Shown: piece after piece, positions 1-8,027 of the stretch
How the letters are laid out: each line of letters begins with the position of its first letter
How positions within the stretch are numbered: the first letter of the stretch is position 1
Assembly (NCBI GenBank): GCA_030427065.1
Contig: JAUHWU010000012.1
Location: forward strand, 1 to 44,616
Direction: 5' to 3'
DNA length: 44,616 nucleotides
From: Gammaproteobacteria bacterium
GTDB taxonomy: Bacteria; Pseudomonadota; Gammaproteobacteria; Pseudomonadales; Pseudohongiellaceae
The notes under the pieces: model-generated
Seen by the model: only the letters and a program-made list of their open reading frames with translations
What the model was told of the DNA's origin: nothing
Databases searched by the model: none
Translations under genes and position numbers: made by a program

Positions 1-1
1 T

Positions 2-1159
2 TTTGATTCCGGCGTGATTGAACTGGTGACAGCCATACTCTCAAGCCCTGATTTCCTGTATCGCTCATTGAAAATCACCTCAAGCGAACCCAGAGTGCTC
101 AATGACGTCGAGCTGGCTTCCCGCCTGTCTTTCTTCCTCTGGAGCCAGGGTCCTGATGAAGAATTGATTGCACTGGCGGCTGAAAGCAAACTTTCCGATC
201 CTGAAGTCATGGCGTCTCAGGTGCTGCGCATGATCGCTGATCCGCGCGCCGAGTCTCTGATTGAAAACTTTGCCCTGGCCTGGCTCAACCTGGATGAACT
301 GGATGCAGTCCAGCCAACTGAGCGGGGCTTTAACGATGGCATGCGGACCAATTTCGAAAAAGAAATCCGCCTGTTCCTGGCCAGCGTGCTACTGGAGAAT
401 CGCAGCGTCCATGAACTGCTGACTGCAGACTGGACCTATCTGAATGATTCCCTTGCCCGTCACTATGGCATTGAAGGCGTACTTGGCAGCCAGTTTCGCC
501 GTGTCACCCTCGAAGATCAAAATCGCTGGGGGCTACTCGGCAAAGGTGCCACGCTGCTAAGAACATCCTATGGCGACCGCACTTCTCCGGTATTGCGAGG
601 CGCCTGGGTACTGGATCGTATTCTTGGCACCCCGCCTGCCCCGCCGCCACCCAATGTGGAAGTGGATCTGTCTATTCGTGAAGGCGAAGCGCTAACCACG
701 GTTCGTGCGCGACTGGAAGTACATCGCGAAAATCCGACCTGTCAGGCCTGCCATGGCGCCATTGATCCGCCCGGACTGGCACTGGAAAATTTTGATCTTA
801 CCGGACGCTGGCGCGAGGTTGACCGTCAGGCCAATGCCGTAATTGATGCCTCTACGACACTCAATAGCGGTATAGTAATCAATGGCCCGAGCGAACTGCG
901 CAAACATCTGTTAAGCAGGGAAGATCAATTACCCGCCACCATCACCAAGCGCCTGATGATGTATGCCATGAATCGGGAAATAGAGTATTTTGATATGCCT
1001 TTGGTGCGTGAGATAGTGCGCAAGGCAGCTGAAGAAAATTATACCTTTGCATCAATTATTACCGGCATTGTTAACAGTGATGCCTTTAGAATGCAGGGTC
1101 CGGAAGAAAACCATGACGAGTCGTCTGTAGCGCTCGCCACAAACGAATCAGGGAGATAA
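2..1159 (+). CDS. DUF1592/DUF1588/DUF1585 protein, 5' truncated by window edge
   Basis: This is the C-terminal part of a large exported protein of the planctomycete-type DUF1592-DUF1588-DUF1585 architecture. The reading frame is open to the window edge (codons from base 2), so the GTG at 14 is probably internal. A DUF1592-like part comes first (FLWSQGPDEELIALA). DUF1588 follows and holds a haem c-like CQACH motif at bases 740-754 followed by GAIDPPGLALENFD. DUF1585 lies at the end (ATITKRLMMYAMNREIEYFD). Family members usually carry N-terminal cytochrome c-like domains, which would lie upstream of the window. The function is not established; a redox role is likely because of the CxxCH motif. 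Its stop is 3 bases before the DUF1552 gene, so the two are co-transcribed, as is common for this pair. Confidence 0.85.
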   Translation, partial: FDSGVIELVTAILSSPDFLYRSLKITSSEPRVLNDVELASRLSFFLWSQGPDEELIALAAESKLSDPEVMASQVLRMIADPRAESLIENFALAWLNLDELDAVQPTERGFNDGMRTNFEKEIRLFLASVLLENRSVHELLTADWTYLNDSLARHYGIEGVLGSQFRRVTLEDQNRWGLLGKGATLLRTSYGDRTSPVLRGAWVLDRILGTPPAPPPPNVEVDLSIREGEALTTVRARLEVHRENPTCQACHGAIDPPGLALENFDLTGRWREVDRQANAVIDASTTLNSGIVINGPSELRKHLLSREDQLPATITKRLMMYAMNREIEYFDMPLVREIVRKAAEENYTFASIITGIVNSDAFRMQGPEENHDESSVALATNESGR

Positions 1160-1162
1160 ACA

Positions 1163-2503
1163 ATGGCCCATTTCCTCACCAAGAAACATCTGTCCCGACG
1201 CACATTACTTCGCAGTGGCGCCGTAGGCCTGGGACTGCCCTTCCTGGACGCGATGGTACCCGCAGGGACCGCGCTGGCCCAGGTCGACGCCATGCCAAAA
1301 AAACGTGCCGGTTTCTTCTATCTGCCCCATGGCACCATCATGAACAATACGCCGTTGGGCAAGGAAGTTGATAAATGGACCTGCAGCGGTTCCGGCGACA
1401 ACTTTCAGCTCGGCAGTATTCTTGAGCCCCTGGATCCCCTGAAACAGTACCTGACCACATTTGAAAACATTGAAAATACCGCAGCCGGTGGCTCAGTGCA
1501 CACCCTGAATCCCGCTACCTGGCTTTCCTGTGTCCGTCCTGGCACCGGCTCAACACCGGAACTGGCGACAACACTTGATCAGGTCATTGCCCAGCAACTG
1601 GGACAGGAAACGGCGCTGCCTTCCATGGAACTGGCGACAGAGACCACTATCCAGGTTGCGGCCGGCAATGGTGGTTTTTATGCTGTGACCACTTCTTTCT
1701 CGGCTCCCAACAAACCACTGCCCATGGAATTTAATCCTCGCAAGGTTTTCATTCAGTTGATGGGGCCCTATGACACCCAGGAAGAACGTGAAATGATTCT
1801 GCGAAAGAACAGCAGTATCCTGGACATGATTGCTGATCGCACCCGGATTCTGCAAAAAGATCTTGGTAGTGGTGACCGCGCTTTGCTGTCTGATTACCTG
1901 GACACGGTACGCGAAATTGAGCGACGTGTTCAGCTGGCCGGTGAACAGGACCTCTCCGGCATTGACGTGCCCACAGCCCCGGTTGGTGAGTTTGAGGACT
2001 TTGATGACCAGATCACCATGATGTTCGATCTGATTGCCCTGGCCTACCAGGCGGACCTGACCAGAATCTCCACACTGGTGATGGCAGCAGAAGGTACCGA
2101 CCGTACCTATCCACAGGTTAATGTTGCTGGCGGCTTCCACCCCACCAGCCATCACACCAATAATCCCGAACGCATTGCTGAACTGATTCGTATTCAGAGT
2201 TATCACATGCAGCATTTTGCACGCTTCGTTCAGAAACTTGCCGATACGCCGGATGGCGATGGCAGCATACTGGATCACTCACTGTTTCTGTATGGCTCAA
2301 ACATGGGCAACAGTAATCAGCATGACAACTATCCGCTGCCGGCTATTCTTATGGGCGGCGCCAGTGGTGCAGTGAAAGGAGGCAAGAACATCATCCTGCC
2401 GGAACGCACCCCGCTGGCTAATGTGCACCTGACTATCCTCGAAAGACTCGGTATTCCCCAGGAAAGTTTTGGTAACAGTACCGGAACCATCGCCGAAGTA
2501 TAG
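1163..2503 (+). CDS. DUF1552 family protein with Tat signal
   Basis: A 446-residue protein of the DUF1552 family. The N-terminus has a twin-arginine signal (SRRTLLRSGAVGLGLPF, arginines 12-13) and a probable cleavage after GTALA near residue 39, so it is exported folded. The family-typical body includes FFYLPHG early and a late stretch with SHHTNNPERIAELIRI and FLYGSNMGNSNQHDNYPLP. These resemble the fold of exported DUF1501/sulfatase-like proteins, but no catalytic role is proven. The start has a good ribosome site (AGGGAGA) and lies 3 bases after the DUF1592 stop. DUF1592 and DUF1552 genes occur side by side in many marine bacteria, which suggests a shared periplasmic job. Confidence 0.85.
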   Translation: MAHFLTKKHLSRRTLLRSGAVGLGLPFLDAMVPAGTALAQVDAMPKKRAGFFYLPHGTIMNNTPLGKEVDKWTCSGSGDNFQLGSILEPLDPLKQYLTTFENIENTAAGGSVHTLNPATWLSCVRPGTGSTPELATTLDQVIAQQLGQETALPSMELATETTIQVAAGNGGFYAVTTSFSAPNKPLPMEFNPRKVFIQLMGPYDTQEEREMILRKNSSILDMIADRTRILQKDLGSGDRALLSDYLDTVREIERRVQLAGEQDLSGIDVPTAPVGEFEDFDDQITMMFDLIALAYQADLTRISTLVMAAEGTDRTYPQVNVAGGFHPTSHHTNNPERIAELIRIQSYHMQHFARFVQKLADTPDGDGSILDHSLFLYGSNMGNSNQHDNYPLPAILMGGASGAVKGGKNIILPERTPLANVHLTILERLGIPQESFGNSTGTIAEV

Positions 2504-2523
2504 GAATAAACAGAAGGCAGAAT

Positions 2524-3513
2524 ATGCAGCAGTCCAACAAAAGAAACCAACGCAGACAGATACTCAAGACTGGCGTTTCCCTGGCTTCAGTGCCCCTGCT
2601 CGGGAGTCTGGTAAGTTGTTCGAGAGAACAGGAACCGGGGCGAACGGGTGAATCAGCATCAACCCCGCAGGAAGCGGCGCGCCTGCGTACCGAAACATTG
2701 ACCGAAACGGTCACTATGGTCAGCGGCGCCCCCGGTAATGTCCTCGCACTGAAAACAGATACCGGTCTGTTACTGGTTGACAGTGGTTCAGCAGCGCTGG
2801 CCTCATCCGTTCTGCTTTCCCTGCAGGAAGGGTTGGACGATACCCGTGTACACACCCTGTTCAATACCCACTATCACCCTGATCAGACAGGCGGCAATGC
2901 CTTGTTTGGAGAAGCAGGCGCAGCCATTCATGCCCATGAAATTACGCGCCAGTGGCTATCCGCAGACTATTATATTCCTGCAGAAGATCGCTGGGTTGAA
3001 GCGCTGCCGACAATCGCACGCCCCACCCATACGTTTCGTGATAAAGGGGAATTAACAGTAGGGTCAGAAACCATTGAATATGGCTATCTGCTGGAAGCAC
3101 ATACCCGCGGAGATGCCTACGTCTTGCTGCGTGAGGCAAATATCATTGCCGTAGGGGATGTCGCCTCGCCTTTTCTTGACCCTTCCCTCGACTGGTATAC
3201 CGGCGCCTGGCTCGGCGGCCGTGTCGATGCCATGGATGACTTGCTGGCATTGGCAAATGCCGACACCCAATTTGTCCCTGCCTATGGTCCTGTTATGTCA
3301 CTTGCTGATTTTCAGGCCGAGCGCGACATGATGTGGCATTTGTGGGAACGCTGTTCAACAATGGTCAGTAATGGCCGCAGTGCCCAGGACATGCTTGAGG
3401 CCGGCGTGATGGATGAGATTGATCGTGAATTTAATGATCCCTACCGCTTTCTTTATGACGTAGCCAAAGGATTATGGGCGCACTACACCAATTTTGGTGG
3501 TAAAACTGTTTAA
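2524..3513 (+). CDS. MBL-fold metallohydrolase-like lipoprotein with altered second metal site
   Basis: A 329-residue metallo-beta-lactamase-fold protein. The N-terminus has RR at 10-11 and a lipobox ending at Cys32 (GSLVSC), so it could be a Tat-exported lipoprotein. The first metal motif reads H116-Y-H118-P-D120-Q121, where the usual final His of HxHxDH is Gln. The third His of site 1 is present (H193 in HTRGD), as is the bridging Asp (D212 in VGD). The late Gly-His-Gly motif reads PAYGPV, with Tyr for His. Site 1 is therefore intact and site 2 has lost two ligands, so it may bind one metal or act on an unusual substrate. It sits 20 bases after DUF1552 and 31 bases before the ankyrin gene. 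Confidence 0.8.
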   Translation: MQQSNKRNQRRQILKTGVSLASVPLLGSLVSCSREQEPGRTGESASTPQEAARLRTETLTETVTMVSGAPGNVLALKTDTGLLLVDSGSAALASSVLLSLQEGLDDTRVHTLFNTHYHPDQTGGNALFGEAGAAIHAHEITRQWLSADYYIPAEDRWVEALPTIARPTHTFRDKGELTVGSETIEYGYLLEAHTRGDAYVLLREANIIAVGDVASPFLDPSLDWYTGAWLGGRVDAMDDLLALANADTQFVPAYGPVMSLADFQAERDMMWHLWERCSTMVSNGRSAQDMLEAGVMDEIDREFNDPYRFLYDVAKGLWAHYTNFGGKTV

Positions 3514-3544
3514 GTATTGGTCTACATTAATAAGGTTTCTGGAC

Positions 3545-5140
3545 ATGATAAATATTTCAGCAATAAATTTGATCAGGATCTGCACAGTGAGTCTGCTGAC
3601 TTTATTGTCATCTGCAGCTTTCTCTCAGGACAGCCTTATTGACCTAATTCGTGATGGTCAGCGCGACGCCGCACTGGCAGCAATTACCTCGCCAGATACC
3701 GATATCAATGCCACTATCAATGCAACAACAGAGGATGGCGCCACTGCGCTGCACTGGGCAAGCTACTCCGTGGACCATGAACTGGTAAAAGCCCTGCTGG
3801 ATGCCGGTGCCGTGGCAGACACCACCAATCGTTTTGGCTCTACCCCATTAACTGAAGCGGTTAAGCTTGGGGATGCTGAACTGGTCAAATTACTGCTTGA
3901 TGCCGGTGCCGATCCTGACTCCCCCAACCAGGACAACCAGACTGCACTGATGCTGGCGTCCTATATCGGCTCACTGGAAATTGCAGAGATGCTGATTGAG
4001 AAAGGCGCCGATGTGAATGCGGTGGAAACCTTTCGCGGCCAGACCGCCCTGATGTGGGCTGCTGCAGAGAATAACCCTGACGTGGCCGAATTACTTATTC
4101 AACATGGTGCCGACGTAAGCGTGAAAGCGGTGCATGATGACTGGCCCCGTCAAATGACATCCGAGCCCCGCGCCCAGTTTCGTCCTACCGGTGGCCTTAC
4201 CGCATTACTCTATGCTGCGCGCTCAGGTTGTTACCGTTGTGCAGTAGCCATCGTTGAAGCAGGCGCAGATATTGATCAGCCTAACCCGGATGGTGTGACA
4301 CCGCTGATCAATGCACTGGATAACAAGAGTTTTGATATTGCCATGTACCTGATTGACCAGGGCGCCAGAGTGGATGTATGGGATATGAATGGTCGCACCC
4401 CTCTCTATCTGGCCATCGACATGAACTCATTTACACCCAGAGGATTTTTTGGCGGCGCTGTCGAATCAAGCGAACCGGATTCGCAAACCTATGGCGCACT
4501 GGATGTAGCCAGACGCCTGATTGATATGGGCGTTGATGTGAATCATCAGCTTACCCGCATTCGACCCAATGGTCCGGGTCGAGGCCGCTTTGCTGACTAT
4601 GATATGCGGGGAGGAACCGGCGCCCTGATGGTGGCCACCTTCAGTCATGACCACGAAGCCATGGAACTGTTACTGGCTAATGGCGCCGAAGTGGACCTTC
4701 ATAATGTATTCAAGATCACACCATTGATGTACGCCACCGGCATGAGCGGCAATGGTCGAGGACCGGGCGGAAATCTCGATGGTATCCAGGAACGCGCTAT
4801 CAAGTCTATTGATTTGTTGCTAGATGCCGGTGCCGATATCAATGCCCAGGTAACGGGTAGCCATACTTTCACCGGACAGCTAGACACCTATATACAGGGG
4901 CGGGATAACGAGGGACGCACAGCCCTGCATAACGCTGCTGAGCTGGGCTGGGAAAAAGTTGTCGCCCACCTGCTGGAACGTGGCGCTGATCCCTCCATTG
5001 TCGACGCTGAAGGCCAGACAGCCCTGGATGAAGCTCTGGCTCCGGTGATGAACGGTCCTGGTGCACGCAATCGGCCTGACAGTGGTGATCGTGAAGCCAC
5101 AGTAGCGATACTGAGTTCTGCACTGGCTTCATCAGAGTAG
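3545..5140 (+). CDS. exported ankyrin-repeat protein
   Basis: A 531-residue ankyrin-repeat protein with an N-terminal signal peptide ending near SSAAFSQ. I chose the ATG at 3545 because AAGG lies about 10 bases upstream and the signal peptide follows directly; the frame extends to 3494 but that start would overlap the previous gene. There are roughly eight to nine ankyrin repeats, for example DGATALHWASYS, NQTALMLASYIG, GQTALMWAAAENN and GRTALHNAAELG. The repeats serve protein-protein contacts. As the last gene of the DUF1592-DUF1552-MBL run it may be a periplasmic scaffold for the others (inference). Confidence 0.85.
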   Translation: MINISAINLIRICTVSLLTLLSSAAFSQDSLIDLIRDGQRDAALAAITSPDTDINATINATTEDGATALHWASYSVDHELVKALLDAGAVADTTNRFGSTPLTEAVKLGDAELVKLLLDAGADPDSPNQDNQTALMLASYIGSLEIAEMLIEKGADVNAVETFRGQTALMWAAAENNPDVAELLIQHGADVSVKAVHDDWPRQMTSEPRAQFRPTGGLTALLYAARSGCYRCAVAIVEAGADIDQPNPDGVTPLINALDNKSFDIAMYLIDQGARVDVWDMNGRTPLYLAIDMNSFTPRGFFGGAVESSEPDSQTYGALDVARRLIDMGVDVNHQLTRIRPNGPGRGRFADYDMRGGTGALMVATFSHDHEAMELLLANGAEVDLHNVFKITPLMYATGMSGNGRGPGGNLDGIQERAIKSIDLLLDAGADINAQVTGSHTFTGQLDTYIQGRDNEGRTALHNAAELGWEKVVAHLLERGADPSIVDAEGQTALDEALAPVMNGPGARNRPDSGDREATVAILSSALASSE

Positions 5141-5150
5141 CAGGATCAAT

Positions 5151-5185
5151 AAGGATAAAGGTCAGTCCACGCTGCCTTCATCCTT
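5151..5185 (+). terminator. possible hairpin after the ankyrin gene
   Basis: Arms at 5151-5161 (AAGGATAAAGG) and 5175-5185 (CCTTCATCCTT) pair with one mismatch around a 13-base loop, 10 bases after the ankyrin stop. There is no clean T-run directly after it, so it is only a weak terminator candidate. Confidence 0.3.
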
Positions 5186-5437
5186 CAACCTTCATTGTTT
5201 TCCTTTCTCCTGTTTCCTTTAGCAAAACTCAACAACAAGGCAGAACTTATCCTGCGGATAATTTTGATGGATCGCTCCAATACTGGCACAATCGTTCTAA
5301 TATGATTATCACCACATCCTCACCAGCTCAAGACTATCTGAAAAAACGAATTGCCCGCATAATAAAGTGCAAATATATGCACGCAAATAGCTACACAACC
5401 CCGCTTTCAGGCAAAGAATTTTAGAAGCCAAACATCA
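5186..5437. other. intergenic stretch before the small ORF
   Basis: No gene is seen here. The first part is pyrimidine-rich. A short inverted repeat GTGCA-N6-TGCAC at 5367-5382 could be a protein-binding site. No confident promoter was found. Confidence 0.4.
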
Positions 5438-5734
5438 GTGGATTCATTGCAGACAGACAACATCGACCTGCCAGCTCTCGACAGTCTTTCAGGCAACAGC
5501 TCTCAAGTGCTTCAGGATGCCGAGGTTGTTGCACATCTGCTCAATGGAAAAAACATCAAAGGCCAGCTGAAACTTCTAAGCTATGGCAGTGAGAATTATT
5601 TACTGAACACAGAAGACGGACCGCATTCAGTCCTCTTTAGCGAAACACTCTATCTGATATTTACCAGCAAGATGCCTGTACAATCCGATAATCCCCCGGA
5701 GTCTGACAGGGACAGCCAAACCGCGCCCCCCTGA
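5438..5734 (+). CDS. small hypothetical protein upstream of the GspE-like ATPase
   Basis: A 98-residue protein from a GTG start; the start is uncertain because only AGAAG about 13 bases upstream resembles a ribosome site. I do not recognise the family. The middle (VVAHLLNGKNIKGQLKLL, then YLLNTEDGPHSVLF) looks like a short beta-barrel module of Sm-like character, and the ends look disordered. There is no signal peptide or membrane segment. It ends 53 bases before the MshEN/GspE-like ATPase gene on the same strand, so it may be its partner or regulator (inference). Confidence 0.5.
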   Translation: MDSLQTDNIDLPALDSLSGNSSQVLQDAEVVAHLLNGKNIKGQLKLLSYGSENYLLNTEDGPHSVLFSETLYLIFTSKMPVQSDNPPESDRDSQTAPP

Positions 5735-5787
5735 ATACCCAGAAATTCAAAATCGTTTTAACCAACAACGAATCTATAACCGGAAAA

Positions 5788-7779
5788 ATGAGCAAGCTGT
5801 TCGTCGACCGGGCCGGCATTCATATTTACAAGCTTTTCGAGACCAGACATATGATTCGCCTTTTTTTCCCGGCGTGTTCAGTTAAAACATCCCAATTCGG
5901 CGATCGCCTGGGTGAAGCATTGATAAAACAGCATATCGTTCAGGAGAAAGTTCTGGATGAAGCCCTGACATTGCAAACCAGGCAGCGCAAAAAAAGACTT
6001 GGTGATTATCTGGTCGAAGCTAACGTCATTGAGCCAATAGCACTTGAACATGCGCTTGCCATACAAAAGCAGGAAAGTGAGGAAGCCACCCAAGAGGTCC
6101 CGGCCAGAAAAATCGGGGAAATTCTGGTGGCAGAAGGCGCTCTCTCACAGGACAGACTTGATGAATTTGTTAAAACACAGCAATCTAATCGCGCAAAAAA
6201 AATTGGTGAATACCTTGAAAACATGGGCGTCTCTGATACCAGGGATATCCAGATCGAGTTGGCGAAAAAAGCCCATCTGCCTTTTATAAAACTCTCTCTA
6301 TACAAAGCCGAACAAAATGCTATCAAGCTGGTACCCAAGGAAGTCGCAGAAAAATACCAGGCTGTTCCCTTGCAAATACACAATGGACGCTTATTGGTTG
6401 CTCTGGATGACCCTTTCAATCCTGAAACCATAGATACCTTGCAATTCGTTTCCAACATGCATCTGGAACTGGCAGTAGCCACAACAGAAGACATTACTGC
6501 TGCCATTAATCGTTTCTATGAAGAGGCGATGTTTCACAAGGATGTCACTGATGCAGAAAACCTGCAGAAAGTATTTAATCTGGATAACAAACAAAAAAAT
6601 GATTTGCTGGAAATCGAAGGAAAAAATTCTGGCGCTCCTGTTGTACGCCTGGTTGCCAAGTTTATTCTGGATGCCATAAAAAAGAACGTTTCGGATATTC
6701 ACATCCGGCCCAAAGAGGAAACTGCAGATCTCTTGTTCAGAATAGATGGCACGCTGGTAAAAATACGGACATTCAGCAAGTCTCTATTAAATCCGATAAT
6801 AAGTCGTATCAAGATAATCGGGAAAATGGATATTTCCGAGCGCAGATTACCGCAGGATGGCGGAGCACAGGTATCTGACAAGGATTTCAAAGTTGATTTG
6901 CGTATTCCCATTATTCCTACGGTGGAAGGTGAAAGCGCCGTCATTCGCATATTGAACTCTCAGGCTGGATTGAAATCCATTTCTGATCTTGGCTTCAATG
7001 AATTTGATGCGGATATTTTCCGCAACATGATGCACAAGAGTTATGGCATGGTGCTGGTCACAGGCCCGACCGGTTCCGGAAAATCGACTACTCTATACGC
7101 CGCATTAAAAGAAGTTATTACCCGTAACCTGAATGTCATAACCGTTGAAAACCCGGTGGAGTTCCATATTGATGGCATTGAACAGATTCAGGTAAACACA
7201 GTACCCGGTTACACCTTTGCCCGCGCGTTACGTCATATTCTCAGACATGACCCCGATGTGATTATGATCGGCGAAATCAGGGATGAGGAAACCGGCAAGA
7301 TTGCGGTGGAAAGCGCCCTAACCGGTCACCTTGTATTAAGTAAACTTCACACCAATGACGCGGCCGGCGCCATAACACGTCTTCTGGAAATGGGCGTCGA
7401 TCCGTTCCTGTTGAATGGCACCTTACTCGGCGTATTTACCCAGCGACTGGTAAAAAAGAATTGTCCTGAGTGTATTGATGTCGAAGAGGTTGAATTGGCG
7501 GTTCGCAAGGTATTGGGCGTCAGTGAAGATGAGGTGTTTTATAAAGGACGAGGATGTGAGGGCTGCCGCGGAACCGGTTACCAGGGCAGAATTGCCGCCT
7601 ATGAACTGCTGCAATTTTCCCCGGCCTTACGAAAAATGATTAATGCTGCTATCACCACCCAGGAGGTCCACGAACAGGCCGTCAAGGACGGCATGATTCC
7701 GCTGACAGATAATGCACCGGCATTGGCCAGGGCGAAAAAAACCTCTCTGCAGGAAGTTTATCGCGTTCGCCTTGAATAA
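5788..7779 (+). CDS. GspE/PilB-family ATPase with four MshEN-type motifs
   Basis: A 663-residue type II secretion/type IV pilus assembly ATPase. The N-terminal 160 residues hold four 24-residue MshEN-type motifs starting at residues 40 (RLGEAL), 70 (RLGDYL), 108 (KIGEIL) and 138 (KIGEYL); this motif class binds c-di-GMP in MshE. The catalytic half has Walker A GPTGSGKST at 426-434, an ENPVE aspartate-box variant, Walker B-like DPDVIMIGEIRDEE, a His box around TGHLVLSKLHTND, and a four-cysteine zinc motif (CPEC and GCEGC). The start at 5788 has GGAAAA nearby; the ATG at 5851 is an alternative. No pilus or secretion genes lie in the window, so it is an orphan here. Confidence 0.9.
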   Translation: MSKLFVDRAGIHIYKLFETRHMIRLFFPACSVKTSQFGDRLGEALIKQHIVQEKVLDEALTLQTRQRKKRLGDYLVEANVIEPIALEHALAIQKQESEEATQEVPARKIGEILVAEGALSQDRLDEFVKTQQSNRAKKIGEYLENMGVSDTRDIQIELAKKAHLPFIKLSLYKAEQNAIKLVPKEVAEKYQAVPLQIHNGRLLVALDDPFNPETIDTLQFVSNMHLELAVATTEDITAAINRFYEEAMFHKDVTDAENLQKVFNLDNKQKNDLLEIEGKNSGAPVVRLVAKFILDAIKKNVSDIHIRPKEETADLLFRIDGTLVKIRTFSKSLLNPIISRIKIIGKMDISERRLPQDGGAQVSDKDFKVDLRIPIIPTVEGESAVIRILNSQAGLKSISDLGFNEFDADIFRNMMHKSYGMVLVTGPTGSGKSTTLYAALKEVITRNLNVITVENPVEFHIDGIEQIQVNTVPGYTFARALRHILRHDPDVIMIGEIRDEETGKIAVESALTGHLVLSKLHTNDAAGAITRLLEMGVDPFLLNGTLLGVFTQRLVKKNCPECIDVEEVELAVRKVLGVSEDEVFYKGRGCEGCRGTGYQGRIAAYELLQFSPALRKMINAAITTQEVHEQAVKDGMIPLTDNAPALARAKKTSLQEVYRVRLE

Positions 7780-7785
7780 AGGTTT

Positions 7786-7806
7786 GTGAAGTTTTTTTAG
7801 CTTCAC
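7786..7806 (+). terminator. short hairpin after the ATPase gene
   Basis: GTGAAG at 7786-7791 pairs with CTTCAC at 7801-7806 around a T-rich 9-base loop, a few bases after the ATPase stop. It lacks a T-run after the stem, so its role as a terminator is uncertain. Confidence 0.3.
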
Positions 7807-7832
7807 CATTATCCTTTGCGTTTAATTTCTGA

Positions 7833-7862
7833 TTATCTCCAGTTATCTCCAGTTTTCTCCAA
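7833..7862. repeat. three tandem 10-bp repeats
   Basis: TTATCTCCAG at 7833-7842 is repeated exactly at 7843-7852 and imperfectly (TTTTCTCCAA) at 7853-7862. The 10-base step would place each copy on the same DNA face. It lies 166 bases before the tricorn-like protease start. Confidence 0.7.
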
Positions 7863-8027
7863 TCTGGCATTAATCGCATAATCTGTATCAAATAAACGAG
7901 TGTGCTCTGGACTGCCCCCCTTTAACAATTTAGGCTTAAGCCTGCTTTCCTGATTATCACCCCCAATACAAGGTAGCAAGCCACGTCACTGACCATTGCC
8001 ACCCACCAATTACCGAAGGAGTTTTTC

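Noticed and set aside
1550-2278. Minus-strand open frame of 242 codons opposite the DUF1552 gene
   Set aside because: It lies wholly within a well-supported gene, has no family marks and no ribosome site; it mirrors the coding bias of the other strand.
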